DNA from: Nostocales cyanobacterium HT-58-2
GTDB lineage: Bacteria > Cyanobacteriota > Cyanobacteriia > Cyanobacteriales > Nostocaceae
NCBI GenBank assembly: GCA_002163975.1
Contig: CP019636.1
Location: 3,607,001-3,671,000 of the forward strand
Direction of reading: 5' to 3'
Length of the DNA: 64,000 nt
The position numbers and the translations under genes were made by a program. The notes under the pieces are model-generated. The model searched no databases and had not been told where the DNA came from. It saw only the letters and a list, made by a program, of their open reading frames with translations. Within the stretch, counting starts at the first letter, position 1. Each line of letters begins with the position of its first letter. Shown here in pieces: positions 9,397-20,200 of this stretch.

Positions 9397-9740
9397 AAAA
9401 AATAAATATGTAATATAGTACAGGCTGTTAGCATAATAGCAATATCTAAATCAGCTAAAGTCAAAACAAAAAAAAGTCAAAATTGTGTCAGTGTGCTGAA
9501 CGAGTTTCCTGCCGTAGAGCAACTGGCGCTTTCTTATTAGAATGTTTCTGACTTTTGAGTGAGAAGACTTTTATCTATCTGTTTGTTGGTCTTGAAGATG
9601 GAGTATTTATAATTTTTAAGCTTATAGAGAAATTTTCTAGAGGTTTTATTATGTTGACTGACTTTTACAATTTAAGAATCAATTCATTCTTTAGAATTTT
9701 TATAGGACTATTATTTGATCTTTGAACAAAATTAGGTATT
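9397..9740. other. AT-rich intergenic DNA
   Basis: AT-rich sequence between the cphB promoter and the first repeat cluster. No supported gene or regulatory element was seen. Confidence 0.4.
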
Positions 9741-9975
9741 GTAGGGGAGCCAGTACCGCAGTTTCTTACGGAGGGAAAACACCACTTACTTCAAGTTGGG
9801 TATTGTCCGCCCAACGCAGTGGCTCCCCTCCTCAGAACTGCTCGCTGCAGAGAGAAGTTTCGTGTGGGGGTTTCCCGGTTGTTCGCGTAGCGTCTCCGAT
9901 AGGAGAGGAAACTGAGCGCAAAGCGCAGGCTACGCCAACGGAGAGAGTTTCCCTCCGTTGGCAACTAGCATTGCG
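9741..9975. repeat. Palindromic repeat cluster A
   Basis: GC-richer than its surroundings. A 10-bp inverted repeat (AGGGGAGCCA at 9743-9752, TGGCTCCCCT at 9820-9829) bounds an 87-bp unit. It is followed by a segment with GCGTAGCGTCTCCG and AGGAGAGG, and a 9-bp perfect hairpin (9935-9961). The same words recur at 11050-11190. These are short dispersed palindromes typical of Nostocales intergenic DNA. An 85-codon frame through it is repeat-derived and not called. Confidence 0.75.
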
Positions 9976-9989
9976 TTAGGATGAAATGT

Positions 9990-10040
9990 GTAACACACTA
10001 TGAGCATTGTTTGGTGTGTTACCCTATCGCTAACACACCC
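9990..10040. repeat. Palindromic repeat with GTGTGTTAC arms
   Basis: GTAACACAC (9990-9998) and GTGTGTTAC (10014-10022) form a 9-bp stem, and a further TAACACACC follows near 10031. This resembles the small TGTGTTA-type palindromes scattered in filamentous cyanobacterial genomes. Confidence 0.6.
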
Positions 10041-10169
10041 TACCTATCTTTTGAAAAATCAAACCGGATTCCTATATTTGCTCTGATTCTCGATTTATGA
10101 AGGGATGTTAAAGATGATTTCAAAGAAAAGGACAAGACGAATTTCATCAATAATATTGCTATGAAAATG

Positions 10170-10200
10170 AAAAAATCCCGATTTTAGTAATATATCGGGA
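10170..10200 (-). terminator. Terminator of the 84-residue minus-strand gene
   Basis: Read on the minus strand, TCCCGAT and ATCGGGA (10194-10200 and 10176-10182) form a 7-bp stem, followed by six T residues (10175-10170). It lies 26 bp past the stop codon at 10226 and supports that gene being real. Confidence 0.75.
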
Positions 10201-10225
10201 AAATTATCTAATTGATTGCTGCTCA

Positions 10226-10480
10226 CTATCTTTTGTATTCTTTTACATCTGACGCTGAACACAAAATTTCTGAATTTTCACCAACCTCGTTGTCAAACAG
10301 TAAGTCACATAAGAAAGAATGTGCGGATTCTAGAGGAAAATGTCTGGGTTTACCCTGAAATACAATTTGGTATTCATTGCTGTCTGGACCATCTCCATAT
10401 CCAGAAATAAGCTTGCGGTGAAAAGCTTCCTCAGCAAGATGTTCAACTTCTTTTCTGAGAACAGCTTTTGCGCTACTCAT
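10226..10480 (-). CDS. Hypothetical 84-residue protein
   Basis: Not recognised. The start at 10480 is chosen because AAGGAG sits about 8 nt upstream; an upstream ATG at 10507 lacks a ribosome binding site. The product begins MSSAKAVLRKEVEHL, an amphipathic helix, then continues with a compact mixed region (SNEYQIVFQGKPRHFPL) and an acidic Cys-containing tail. It has no signal peptide or membrane helix. A strong ribosome binding site and a good terminator mark it as an independent transcription unit inside the repeat-rich space between cphB and cphA2. Confidence 0.65.
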   Translation of the reverse strand: MSSAKAVLRKEVEHLAEEAFHRKLISGYGDGPDSNEYQIVFQGKPRHFPLESAHSFLCDLLFDNEVGENSEILCSASDVKEYKR

Positions 10481-10785
10481 ACTTACCGTCTCCTTAATTT
10501 TTTTCATGTTTACTATTTATAGAATTGACGAGTATCTAATTGCACCTTTCAAAGGTTATATATTTAGCTGTCAATATTCGAGTCAATTCATCTGCAATTT
10601 TAATGATTTACTAAATAACTTAGTGCGGAGACGTGATTATACCTTTAGATAGCTAAAAATTCTTGGCAATATGGTTAGAATTTACGGGTGTAATAGTTGC
10701 GATTGATGCTTAAGTCAACTGCAAAAGATAGGTATAGCTTACGCTTTTCGAGTAATACTTAAGTGAATAGACAGTAAATGCATCT

Positions 10786-11275
10786 GGGGAAACGCCAATA
10801 AGCGTCACAGCAGTTGCGAAGAAAGCGGGAAGTCCTTCTCACTAGCCCAGACGCTACGTGCCTCTAAGTGCCTGCTCTCAGGGCTTAGGCACTGGTCTTG
10901 TCCGCTAAAGAGCGCTAGACTTACCCTCCGGGTGACGCTCCTGACGTCGCTACCGCTGCGCTAACGGCAGTTGCTTCTCCTTACGGAGACGCGGCTTTAA
11001 CAAGTCGGGAAACCCGGACGCCAGTTCCCTAGGTCGGGAAAACGCCACTTGACGGCAGATGCTACAAGTCGGGCATTGCCCGCCCAATGCACTGCCTCCT
11101 TTATGCCGGGGAACCCTTTCAGCAGTTGCCTGCGGTAAGTCCTGCGGACAGGCTGCGCCAACGCGTAGCGTCTCCGTCAGGAGAGGGATACCCTCCAAAG
11201 AGCGCTGCTTCACCCCCGCAGTGACTCCCCTCCTGCGGGACTGGCTCCCCAACGCACTGCCTCCAGATTCTAGGG
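10786..11275. repeat. Palindromic repeat cluster B, upstream of cphA2
   Basis: About 490 bp of GC-rich mosaic repeat. It shares words with cluster A: CAAGTCGGGCATTGCCCGCC (11064 onward) against CAAGTTGGGTATTGTCCGCC (9792 onward), and GCGTAGCGTCTCCG near 11163 against 9885. Variants of CAACGCACTGCCTCC also recur. Open frames through it on both strands are repeat-derived. The cluster ends about 25 bp before the cphA2 start. The rest of 10481-11299 is AT-rich with no gene. Confidence 0.75.
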
Positions 11276-11299
11276 TGTTTAGCAAAAGGTCTATAATCA

Positions 11300-13210
11300 A
11301 TGGTTCAAGACAGAATCACCGATGCGGTTCGCATCAACGCAAGAAAAACTGATGCATTCGATGTTTTCAACTTCAAGCATTACATCGGACCGAATCCCTA
11401 CTTGGATACGGGGGCGCTGGTATTTGATTTTGCTCTTACGAGAAGTAACAAACCTCTACCTATTGAGGATTACGTTACAATTATTGGCGATCGCTACCCA
11501 CATCTTGAGGATAAAACCTACGATTCCTATGCTCATCTGTTTGCCCGTACTGTATCAGAAGTAGGGAAGCTAGATATGGGTTTGCACCTCGACCGTTGGA
11601 GTGTCAAGCCATATGAAAATCATGCGACAATTAGTATCCAATCGCTTCACGAACGTACGACTCGAGGTGTCCTTTACTTTGTTTGGGATTGGTTTGAAGC
11701 CATAACTCAAGACAAAGACATCGCCTTTGAGGAGCAACTTTCGACGCTTCAAAATAGGTTCCGGCAATCTGTCTACGGTGGTCCCACAGTTTACGCCTTA
11801 CTGCGGACATCTCAAAAGCAAGGTATTCCCACCTTTTATTTGTGGGAAGAAGGACTGATGCAATACGGTTACGGAAAAAAACAAGTTCGCGGTGTAGCGA
11901 CGACATTTGACTGTGATAGCCATCTCGATTCCGACCTAACCACCCGCAAGGATGACTGCAAGGCATTTTTAGGAACTTTGGGATTCCCAGTGCCAAAGGG
12001 TGATATTGTCCTTACAGAAAGGGAAGCCTTCGCAGTCGCAAGAGAAATTGGTTACCCAGTAGCAGTCAAGCCTGTCGTCGGTCATAAAGGAATTGGAGTG
12101 ACGGCTGAAGTGCGAGACGCTGAGGAACTAGAATCTGCTTATGATAGGGCGGTTCAAGCAATTCCAGAAAACGAACCAACACGAGTCATCGTTGAGAAAA
12201 GCATCACTGGGGCAGACTTTCGTTTGCTGTGTGTCAATGGCAAATTTGTAGCTGCAACTGAACGGCGTCCAGCATGGGTTGTCGGTGACGGATACTCAAC
12301 TATTGACGAGTTAATCCGCAAGGAAAACCGAAAATCAGGACGATTGGACACACCCACCTCGCCAATGACCAAAATTCAATGTGACGAGGCAATGGAACAG
12401 TATCTCGAACAACAGCGCTTGTCATTAGACAGTGTGATTGAGAAAGACGAAAAAGTTTATCTTCGCAAAGTTGCCAACCTCTCAGCTGGAGGCGTAAGCA
12501 TTGATGCAACACGCACCGTTCACCCTGACAATATTATCTTGGCGCAAGACATTGCCCAGCACTTCCGCCTTGTTTGCCTCGGTATCGATGTCATTGCCCA
12601 AAATCTCGGCGAATCATGGAAGTCTAACAACTTTTCCATCCTAGAAATTAACGCCGCACCAGGCATTTTGATGCATCTTAACCCTGCTATGGGTGAAAGT
12701 GTTGATGTACCTTCACATATCCTAGAAACCTTCTTTAAGTCGGGTACAGATGCCAGAATACCAGTTATCACATTTAACCAAATCTCAGTTCACGAACTTC
12801 AAGAGATTATTGACCATATTCTTTTACAACACCCAGATTGGACAATAGGGGCTGTTTGTCGTGACGCTGTTTTCGTTAATCGTTCTGAAAAAATCTTGAG
12901 TAAAGATTACAACAAGAACGTCCAAACTCTACTGCGTAATCCCAAACTTGACTTGCTGATTGCTGAATACGAAGAAGACATCTTGGAAAAAGAAGGAATG
13001 TTTTACTTTGGAAGTAACATGGTAGTCTTAGACAATCCTTCTGAAACTGAAATGATGTTGGCGCGGGATGTTTTTGATAACTCAACTGTTGTGATTAGAA
13101 ATGGAAATAATATTTCTATTCGACGCCAAGGTTTGATTGAGGAGTACTCCTTGGGAGAAGATGAACCATTTACACGGGTTTATTTGAAGGAAATCGGAAC
13201 GATTTTGTAA
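11300..13210 (+). CDS. cphA2: Cyanophycin synthetase 2 (dipeptide-condensing type)
   Basis: The 636-residue protein has the CphA N-terminal domain (1-165) and the ATP-grasp domain (about 220-475; PVAVKPVVGHKGIG, ILEINAAPG) but only a short remnant of the Mur-ligase-like C-terminal domain. Full CphA1 is near 900 residues and carries a GTNGKT P-loop; the equivalent position here reads RIPVITFNQISVH (486-498), so the second ATP site is gone. That combination defines CphA2 of nitrogen-fixing cyanobacteria, which joins beta-aspartyl-arginine dipeptides released by cyanophycinase using one ATP each. A weak AGG precedes the ATG by 10 nt and TATAAT lies at 11291-11296, just after repeat cluster B. 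Confidence 0.9.
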   Translation: MVQDRITDAVRINARKTDAFDVFNFKHYIGPNPYLDTGALVFDFALTRSNKPLPIEDYVTIIGDRYPHLEDKTYDSYAHLFARTVSEVGKLDMGLHLDRWSVKPYENHATISIQSLHERTTRGVLYFVWDWFEAITQDKDIAFEEQLSTLQNRFRQSVYGGPTVYALLRTSQKQGIPTFYLWEEGLMQYGYGKKQVRGVATTFDCDSHLDSDLTTRKDDCKAFLGTLGFPVPKGDIVLTEREAFAVAREIGYPVAVKPVVGHKGIGVTAEVRDAEELESAYDRAVQAIPENEPTRVIVEKSITGADFRLLCVNGKFVAATERRPAWVVGDGYSTIDELIRKENRKSGRLDTPTSPMTKIQCDEAMEQYLEQQRLSLDSVIEKDEKVYLRKVANLSAGGVSIDATRTVHPDNIILAQDIAQHFRLVCLGIDVIAQNLGESWKSNNFSILEINAAPGILMHLNPAMGESVDVPSHILETFFKSGTDARIPVITFNQISVHELQEIIDHILLQHPDWTIGAVCRDAVFVNRSEKILSKDYNKNVQTLLRNPKLDLLIAEYEEDILEKEGMFYFGSNMVVLDNPSETEMMLARDVFDNSTVVIRNGNNISIRRQGLIEEYSLGEDEPFTRVYLKEIGTIL

Positions 13211-13270
13211 GCTGATGTTATGTAGCACTCCCGCAGGCTAGAAGTCTGAATGGCAGTTGTAATTTGTTTA

Positions 13271-13294
13271 GCCGACACCCATTAGGGTGTCGGC
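13271..13294. terminator. Bidirectional terminator hairpin
   Basis: GCCGACACCC and GGGTGTCGGC form a perfect 10-bp stem with a 4-nt loop between the convergent cphA2 and GH13 genes. T runs on either side are short, so efficiency is uncertain. Confidence 0.65.
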
Positions 13295-13316
13295 TACTTA
13301 ATACTATTGCTAAATA

Positions 13317-14975
13317 CTATTGCCAAACAAACACTTTAGCTTCGTATGGTCCTAAGTCAGTGAGAATTCCATCATCACCTGCTTCTACATCATAATTGCC
13401 TGTCCACTCGTGCCATGTGCCACCATTGGGGAAGTTTGGAACATGATAGCCAGCAAGGAAATTTTCTGAGAAATTCGCTACAACGACAACACGAGAACCT
13501 TCGTCATTCCAACGGCTGTAAGCTAGCACTTTTGCCTCTGGATTTTCGTGGATGAAGTCAATATTTTCTGTGTAGAGGGCATGATTTTGTTTACGCAGAT
13601 TGATTAAGCCTTTGTAGTATTCAAACAACCCACGATTTAAGTCATTGCCTAGCAATGTCCAATCAATTTTGGATGACTCTTGTGTTTTTGGTTTGTACTC
13701 GCCAAACTCTTGACCCATCCAAATCAAAGGCACACCGACGGCTGTCATGAGAATAGCAACTCCTAACCTAATCCGCCGAAAAGCTTCTTCGTCAAAAATA
13801 TTGCGGTTCCCCAGTTCCACCATCAGGCGATCATGGTCATGGTTAGTTAAGTAATTGACAACATTTGTCGCACCCATAAAGCCTTGGCGCTTACAGTCGA
13901 TGACATCTTTGAGTTGCTCTAGTTCAAAAGTGTCACCGCAAATGTGCGCATTAATAGTATGAAGAAAACTATCGTGCCAACACCCATCCATCGGTCCATC
14001 AACATTAGTGATGCTGGTTGTTTCAGGAATGTGTTCGGCAACATTATAAAAAGGCTTCATGCCAGCTGTTTTCTTAGCTTCTTGTACAATCCAATGCATG
14101 AAGTCATAGTTTGCAATTTGCCGTGCTGCATCGTAGCGAATGCCGTCAACGTGATATTCCTGAATCCAAAAACGGACTGTGTCACCAATAAATTTACGAG
14201 CAGGATAAGTTTCTAAATTCTCGTCATAATGTTCGTAATTAAATTCAGGTCCCCAGTTATTATCAGGGTCGCGAGGAGAGTGGTGATACCAATAATCGTG
14301 GTCTATTTGTGTTAATGGGCTTGATGCTTCTGAATGGTTATAAATACCATCTATTATGACACGAATTCCTCTTGCATGGCACTCATCAACTAACTTTTTT
14401 AAGTCTGCTGTAGTGCCATAACTTGATTCTGTAGCAAAGAAGTAACGAGGATTATAACCCCAACTATAATCACCTGGATATTCTTTGAGTGGCATTAACT
14501 CAATAGCGTTAATTCCTAATTCAGTCAGGTAATCTAACTTCTCAATGACGTGCTTGTACTTTCCTCGTGCGTAAGGGTCATCTTCACCACCAGAAAAGTC
14601 GGCAACATGGAGTTCATAAATGACTAATTCGTGATCTGCAGGTAAGGGTTTATCGTCATGTTGCCAAACGTAGGTATCGACAATACGTTCCCCATCTTTA
14701 ATTCTTACGATACCGTTATCTTTTCCACTCAATTCATCAATATCTGTAGCGTAGGGGTCTGTCACATCTACCCATTGGTCAGGTTCAAAGAACCAAGATT
14801 TTGACTGAACACGAAATTTGTATTGATAAACACCGTCTTCTAATTCAATAGTTTTGCGAAAATAACCATCTTCACCTTTTTCCATTGAGATAGGTTCCCA
14901 ACTGGAAAAAGAACCAATGACAGCAGCAGCTTCATTGTAGGGTGCAAATAAATTAAATTCAATTGGCTTTGCCAT
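13317..14975 (-). CDS. GH13 alpha-glucan-active enzyme with N-terminal CBM48-like domain
   Basis: The 552-residue protein starts with a beta-rich CBM48/E-set-like domain (about 1-95; FNLFAPYNEAAAVIGSFSSW), followed by a GH13 TIM barrel with an intact catalytic triad. The nucleophile is D282 in GIRYDAAR, the acid/base is E314 in YNVAEHIPE, and the stabiliser is D380 in YLTNHDHDR. A beta-sandwich C-terminal domain ends the protein. The layout resembles branching or debranching enzymes and maltooligosyl-trehalose hydrolases more than secreted amylases; there is no signal peptide, so it acts on cytosolic glycogen-type glucans. Exact specificity cannot be read from the motifs. Confidence 0.85.
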   Translation of the reverse strand: MAKPIEFNLFAPYNEAAAVIGSFSSWEPISMEKGEDGYFRKTIELEDGVYQYKFRVQSKSWFFEPDQWVDVTDPYATDIDELSGKDNGIVRIKDGERIVDTYVWQHDDKPLPADHELVIYELHVADFSGGEDDPYARGKYKHVIEKLDYLTELGINAIELMPLKEYPGDYSWGYNPRYFFATESSYGTTADLKKLVDECHARGIRVIIDGIYNHSEASSPLTQIDHDYWYHHSPRDPDNNWGPEFNYEHYDENLETYPARKFIGDTVRFWIQEYHVDGIRYDAARQIANYDFMHWIVQEAKKTAGMKPFYNVAEHIPETTSITNVDGPMDGCWHDSFLHTINAHICGDTFELEQLKDVIDCKRQGFMGATNVVNYLTNHDHDRLMVELGNRNIFDEEAFRRIRLGVAILMTAVGVPLIWMGQEFGEYKPKTQESSKIDWTLLGNDLNRGLFEYYKGLINLRKQNHALYTENIDFIHENPEAKVLAYSRWNDEGSRVVVVANFSENFLAGYHVPNFPNGGTWHEWTGNYDVEAGDDGILTDLGPYEAKVFVWQ

Positions 14976-15470
14976 ATAAGTATATCAAGACACAAAAAGG
15001 AAATTCCCTGGCAAAATAAACATGAATCATAAGGTTGCTAATAGCTAAATAATTAACGGTTGAAAGCAATTAACATTTAGTGTTAGCAAGTTTTGAATTC
15101 ATCATGCCAGTCATCAACATTGTCCAAGTTATAACGACATTAGCCAATCGTCCACTAGAGATAATAGGATAGGCTTTACCTGTATCTTAAGAAAGAAAAA
15201 TTACAAAATTAGTACTTTAATTTTAGTTAGTTATAAGTTTTAAGGTTTAATATATTTAGAATAAAAACATAAGTATTTTTTATAGAATAAATAATTTATT
15301 GTTTCACATAATCTTGATGTGTTTAAACATAGTTTTGGGGATTGCTTTTATACCAGTAAAAGGTTGTTAAAATCCAAAAAAGGTTTATTTATAAAGCAAT
15401 ATACAATTTTGAGTGAGAAGTCAGGAACTCCTCACTCTACATTGTTAACTCATAAATAAAAGTGCAATTA
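14976..15470. other. AT-rich intergenic region
   Basis: About 495 bases between murQ and the GH13 gene, both minus-strand. It must carry the GH13 promoter. It is strongly AT-rich in 15180-15400, with no recognisable motif, gene or repeat. Confidence 0.4.
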
Positions 15471-16400
15471 TCAAGATTGGCTGTTATTTTTGTAACTAGC
15501 AACAGCCATCCTGAGATCACCTTGGTATTGTGACAAGAGTTTTAACCCTTCCTCTTTTTCCAAACCAGTCCAATGCATCAATAACGCCAACTTTACCCAC
15601 TTGCCACTACGTTCTAGTAACAAGCCAGCAGCTTCACGACCCAAACCTGTGAGGTCTTGTAAAATGCGCAAAGCGCGATCGCGTAACTTTTGATTCGTGA
15701 CCGCCACATCTACCATACGATTGCCATAAACTTTACCCAGCTTGACCATCACACCCGTAGAAAGGATATTTAGGGCAAGTTTCGTCACTGTACCAGCTTT
15801 CAGACGCGTTGAACCAGCAAGTATCTCTGGTCCAGTCAATAGACGAATATCTATATCAACATCACACTTTACTTGTTCAACAGGGACACAAGCTATAAAT
15901 ATAGTCGTGGCTCCCCGCTGACGAGCAGCGCTTATTGCACCATGGACAAAAGGCGTTGTTCCACCTGCTGTAATGCCAACAACGACATCAAGTTGCGTGA
16001 CTTGTCGTTGAGCGATCGCCGCCTCACCATCTTGGGCACTGTCCTCCAAATCTTCCGAACTGCGTACCAGTGCACCTGCACCACCAGCAATAATTCCCTG
16101 TACCATCTCTGGGGGTGTACAAAAAGTAGGCGGACACTCTGCAGCATCTAACACCCCTAACCGACCACTTGTCCCCGCTCCAACATAAAACAGGCGTCCT
16201 CCGTGACGCAAACTTTCTGCGATGCGTTCAATTGCTTGAGCTAATTGCACTTTAGCAGCAGCTACTGCAGCTACTGCCTTTGCATCTTCGCGATTAAACA
16301 GTTCTACCAATTCCAGAGAACTGAGCTGGTCTAGGTTAAGACTATCAGGATTTACCTGCTCTGTTAAAAGATGACCGCGCCCCTGCAAATTTGTCGTCAT
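15471..16400 (-). CDS. murQ: N-acetylmuramic acid 6-phosphate etherase
   Basis: The 309-residue enzyme cleaves the lactyl ether of MurNAc-6-phosphate to give GlcNAc-6-phosphate and lactate in peptidoglycan recycling. It contains a SIS sugar-phosphate domain with YVGAGTSGRLGVLDAAECPP near residues 92-111, GIIAGG near 122, and the family stretch AGSTRLKAGTVTKLALNILST. Length matches MurQ (about 300). The minus-strand DUF3110 gene lies 124 bp upstream; the spacer carries short TTGGTC/TTTGTCC-type repeats. Confidence 0.95.
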   Translation of the reverse strand: MTTNLQGRGHLLTEQVNPDSLNLDQLSSLELVELFNREDAKAVAAVAAAKVQLAQAIERIAESLRHGGRLFYVGAGTSGRLGVLDAAECPPTFCTPPEMVQGIIAGGAGALVRSSEDLEDSAQDGEAAIAQRQVTQLDVVVGITAGGTTPFVHGAISAARQRGATTIFIACVPVEQVKCDVDIDIRLLTGPEILAGSTRLKAGTVTKLALNILSTGVMVKLGKVYGNRMVDVAVTNQKLRDRALRILQDLTGLGREAAGLLLERSGKWVKLALLMHWTGLEKEEGLKLLSQYQGDLRMAVASYKNNSQS

Positions 16401-16524
16401 TTGTCCTTTATCCTTTGGTCTTTGAAAGATAGCCCTGTGAGCAGGTTTCCTGACTTGAGGTGACTGCCGTTCATTTGTCCTTGGTCATTCGTCTTTGGTC
16501 TTTAGTCAATAGACTCATGACTCA

Positions 16525-16947
16525 TTACAACAATCCTTCCAGTTTGCGGCGAATGCTGTCTAGTTCTGAATCAGATAATTCTGATTTTTCCTGTGACTCC
16601 TGGTTGCGAGGGAGAGTTTCTTCAGCAACATCCTCATCAGATTCGGGTTGCCAGTCTGTTTCTTCAACGTTGATTTCTGGGGGAATTGCCAAACTTTCGT
16701 TCTCTGGAACAATTTCCCAATCGTAGCCAGCACTTTGACAAAATTCCTTAACTTCCTCTGAATCAAGCGCCTCTACAGTCGGTGTTGGGAAATCTTGAGC
16801 TTCAAGCATGAGGGCAAAGCGTGCAGCGTCGTCTTCTGACTCGAACATCAGAACTTTATTGCGATCGCCCACACGAATTGTGTGAATCCCCTCATTTTCT
16901 GTTCGGGCATTAAACAGTAGTACAAAAACACGCATGGGTGTAATCAT
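16525..16947 (-). CDS. DUF3110 domain protein
   Basis: The 140-residue protein matches the cyanobacterial and plastid DUF3110 family. Residues 1-80 form the domain (MRVFVLLFNARTENEGIHTI, VLMFESEDDAARFALMLEAQ), and an acidic, Glu/Ser-rich disordered tail follows from about residue 85. The function of the family is unknown. ATG 16935 (MRVFVLL) is an alternative start four codons in. It is divergent from tamB, with a 280-bp shared upstream region. Confidence 0.8.
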   Translation of the reverse strand: MITPMRVFVLLFNARTENEGIHTIRVGDRNKVLMFESEDDAARFALMLEAQDFPTPTVEALDSEEVKEFCQSAGYDWEIVPENESLAIPPEINVEETDWQPESDEDVAEETLPRNQESQEKSELSDSELDSIRRKLEGLL

Positions 16948-17227
16948 CTAGTCTTCCATCTTGGATCTATTCTTAATTAAAGTTCTAGGATGCGCTTAAG
17001 GAAAAGTCGAGGCAAGAATTTTCACTCTCTGAGAAAATCTTAATACTTTTCTAATTGAGCTAATATCACTAAAAGTAGAAGCGTGATATTTCACATCTAT
17101 CATGAAGCATGATTTTACCTTTCGTATATAGTATCGTCGGTTATCCTGGAGTAGGCATTGCCAATAGTGTGCCAGTTACTCTTAATAACTGTGGCAGCTA
17201 CGTTCGGTAAGTCAGTAGTGAGACGAC

Positions 17228-20200
17228 ATGACCAAAGCTTGTAATCCAGACCATCACTCCCAATCCCCTAATATCTTTAAGAAGCATCAATGGTTGTTCA
17301 TTTTAAGCCGTGGCGGCATTGCCTTAAGCGGCGTTGTGTTAGTTGGACTTGTGGGTGGTGCTTGGCGGTTGTGGGGTTTTATTCATAAAGAGTTAGTACC
17401 ACTGGCACAAAGCAATCTGACAACTACACTTAACCGTCCAGTAGAACTGGGGAAAGTCAAAGAACTTTCGCTCAGAGGAGTGAGGTTTGGGGCTTCAGCT
17501 ATTCCAGCAACACCCACAGATCCGGACAAGGTGACAGTTGAGTTTGTGGAAGTAGGTTTTGACGTATTACAGTTGCTATTTAACCGAAAACTCAAGTTAG
17601 ACGTTACCCTAGTCAACCCGGATGTTTACATTGAACAAGATGAACAAGGGCGATGGATTACCACAAGGATAACGCCGTCAGGTAAAAAGGGACTCATTAA
17701 AACTGATTTAGATAAACTGCGGTTTCGCAATGCCAAGCTGATATTGGTACCGCAGCCGAGGAACTTGGGGGAAGTAGGGGGTACAGGAGAGACTTTCTCC
17801 CAGCCTCTTACCTCCACTCTCTCATCTCCCTCTCCTGTGGCATTCTCACAAATCAACGGAACCGCCCAATTATTAGAAAATAACCAACTTATTAAATTTA
17901 ATTTAGCCGGGCAACCAGACACTGGTGGCAACCTTTCACTACAGGGAGATCTGCGTCCAAAGACACAAGAAGTTAACTTAGAGTCGCTGCGGGCACAAAA
18001 CCTGCTGGCTGCTGATATTTCTCGCATCGTTAAGTTACCCGTGCAGTTACAAGCAGGTCGGGTTCAGGGTGAGTTGAAGATTCAAAACATTCAACTGAAA
18101 CAAAAACAGCAAAATCCGCTCATTTTTGGTCATGCTCATGTCCAAGGGGTTCAACTTCAAGTGCCCCGAATGGCACAACCTTTTACCAATTCCCAAGGCA
18201 ATCTGCGCTTTCACCGAACCCAGCTTCAGTTAGAAAATGTCTCCAGTGCTTATGGCAAAATCCCTTTGATTGCCAACGGCACCATTGACTCCAAAGCAGG
18301 CTACAAATTAATAGCACGAGTCAATTCGGTAAACGCGGCAAATGCTTGGGAAACTCTTAAGGTAAAGTTGCCTGTACCAACAATTGGGGAAGTTCAAGCA
18401 GATTTGCAGCTAGTTGGATCAACCACCAACCCGATTCTCTCTGGCACAGTTGCCACCATCAAACCTGCGAAAATTGACAAAATTGATTTTAAGAGTGTCG
18501 GCGCACAGTTTGAGTTTTCTCCTGTTGCTTCTATCATTACTTTTAAAAATATTCTAGGCAAAGCCACTGTAGGCGGTGAACTCACGGGCACTGGTACGAT
18601 TCGATTTGTTAATAAAATCCCCAACCTAAATTTTAATGTCACGGCAAAGAACGTTCCTGGGGATGCAGTTGCCTTACTTTACCAAACAAAACCTGCATTC
18701 AAAATTGGTACTGTCTTGGGAACAGCTCAACTGACTGGTACGGGTGACAACGTTCAGACAGCTGTACAATGGCAAGCACCTCAAGCAACCTACCCTGGAA
18801 GTGGTGAAACTATTGTTGCTTCTGATAAAACTGTCTCTTTCCGGAATGTTGCTCTCAATGTGGCTGGTGGTACAGTACAAATTGCTGGCACCTGGGCGAA
18901 TCAGCGTTGGCAAGCGATCGCTGATACTTCAAAGGTACAGTTGCAACGATTTGTCAACCCCAGTCAACTGCAAAACGTCTCTCTTGATGACGCACGCCTC
19001 AACGGTCGTCTCCTTCTCTCAGGAACCTCAGCGCCATTCAAAATTGCTACGATTCGCACACAAGATAACACCAGAGTTCAACTTGCAGGTGGCACTGTTG
19101 CTATTTCTAACATTCAATTGGGCGAGCAAACCTTCTCTGCTCAATTGATTGCTGATGGTGTACAGTTGGGGCGCTTGCTAAAACAAGCGCCTCAGACTTT
19201 ACAGGGACCAGTCGCCGGGAAGTTCCAAGTTTCAGGAAATACAGACGCTTTTAACCTCAAAACTTTACGTGCAACTGGCGAGGGACGCTTATTGGTTGGT
19301 GGTGGTACAATCACAGCTGCTAATATTCAAGTGGCTGATAGTTTGTATAAAGCACAACTAAATGCCAGTGATGTAGCATTGCAAAAATTAGCACCATTAC
19401 CTAAGCAATTTCGAGGGAAATTAACAGGTCAATTTAACGTTGCGGGTTCAGTTGAATCCTTCCAACCACAAACTGTTGTCGCCAAGGGACAAGCACGCAT
19501 CAATTTTGGTAGTGGTGTCGTTAACGCTTCCAACGTCGAAATTGCTAACGGTCGTTACCAAATGCAACTTCGGGCAAATAACGTACCATTGCAGCAATTA
19601 ACACAAGTACAACCTCAATTTTCCGGTGCATTAACTGGTCAATTTAATGTAGCTGGCTTAGTTGGGTCACTTCAACCGCAAAATATCCAAGCTCAAGGTC
19701 AAGCACAACTCAATGTTGCGGGTGGTCGAGTCACTGCTTCCAATATCCAAGTGGCAGATGGTCGCTACCAAGCTACCTTTGATGCTGCTGGTGTGGAATT
19801 AAAACGGTTGTCACAGCAGTTGCAGGGTCAGTTTGGCGGTAAGGTGCAAGTGTTAGGCACAGTGGGGAGTTTCAATATAGCTAACCTGCGTGCTTCTGGT
19901 CAGGTGCAATTTTCCCAAGGTCTTGGTGGTGTTGAGCAACCACTGACAGCAGTTGTTGGGTGGGATGGACAAAAGCTCAACGTTGAGCGAGCGACTTCAC
20001 GAGATTTAAATGCCAATGGTTACATTTTAGCCCAATCTAGTAGAGTAGGCATACCGGAAATTACGGAATTAAATCTCAACGTTCAAGCACAAAACTATAA
20101 TCTCCAAAAGTTGCCAGTGCAGCTTCCTAAGGCTATAGCTTTAGCGGGGAAAGCCGATTTCGGGGGCAGAATCAGCGGCAAACTACCAGCACCAAATATA

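Noticed and set aside
9415..9435. Second NtcA-like site (GTA..TAC)
   Set aside because: The spacer is 6 rather than 8 bases and there is no gene in a suitable position.
9722..9979. 85-codon frame
   Set aside because: It runs through palindromic repeats and its translation is repeat-derived.
10950..11352. Frames on both strands upstream of cphA2 (97-116 codons)
   Set aside because: Both lie in repeat cluster B; the open frames reflect GC-rich repeats, and one runs into the cphA2 start.
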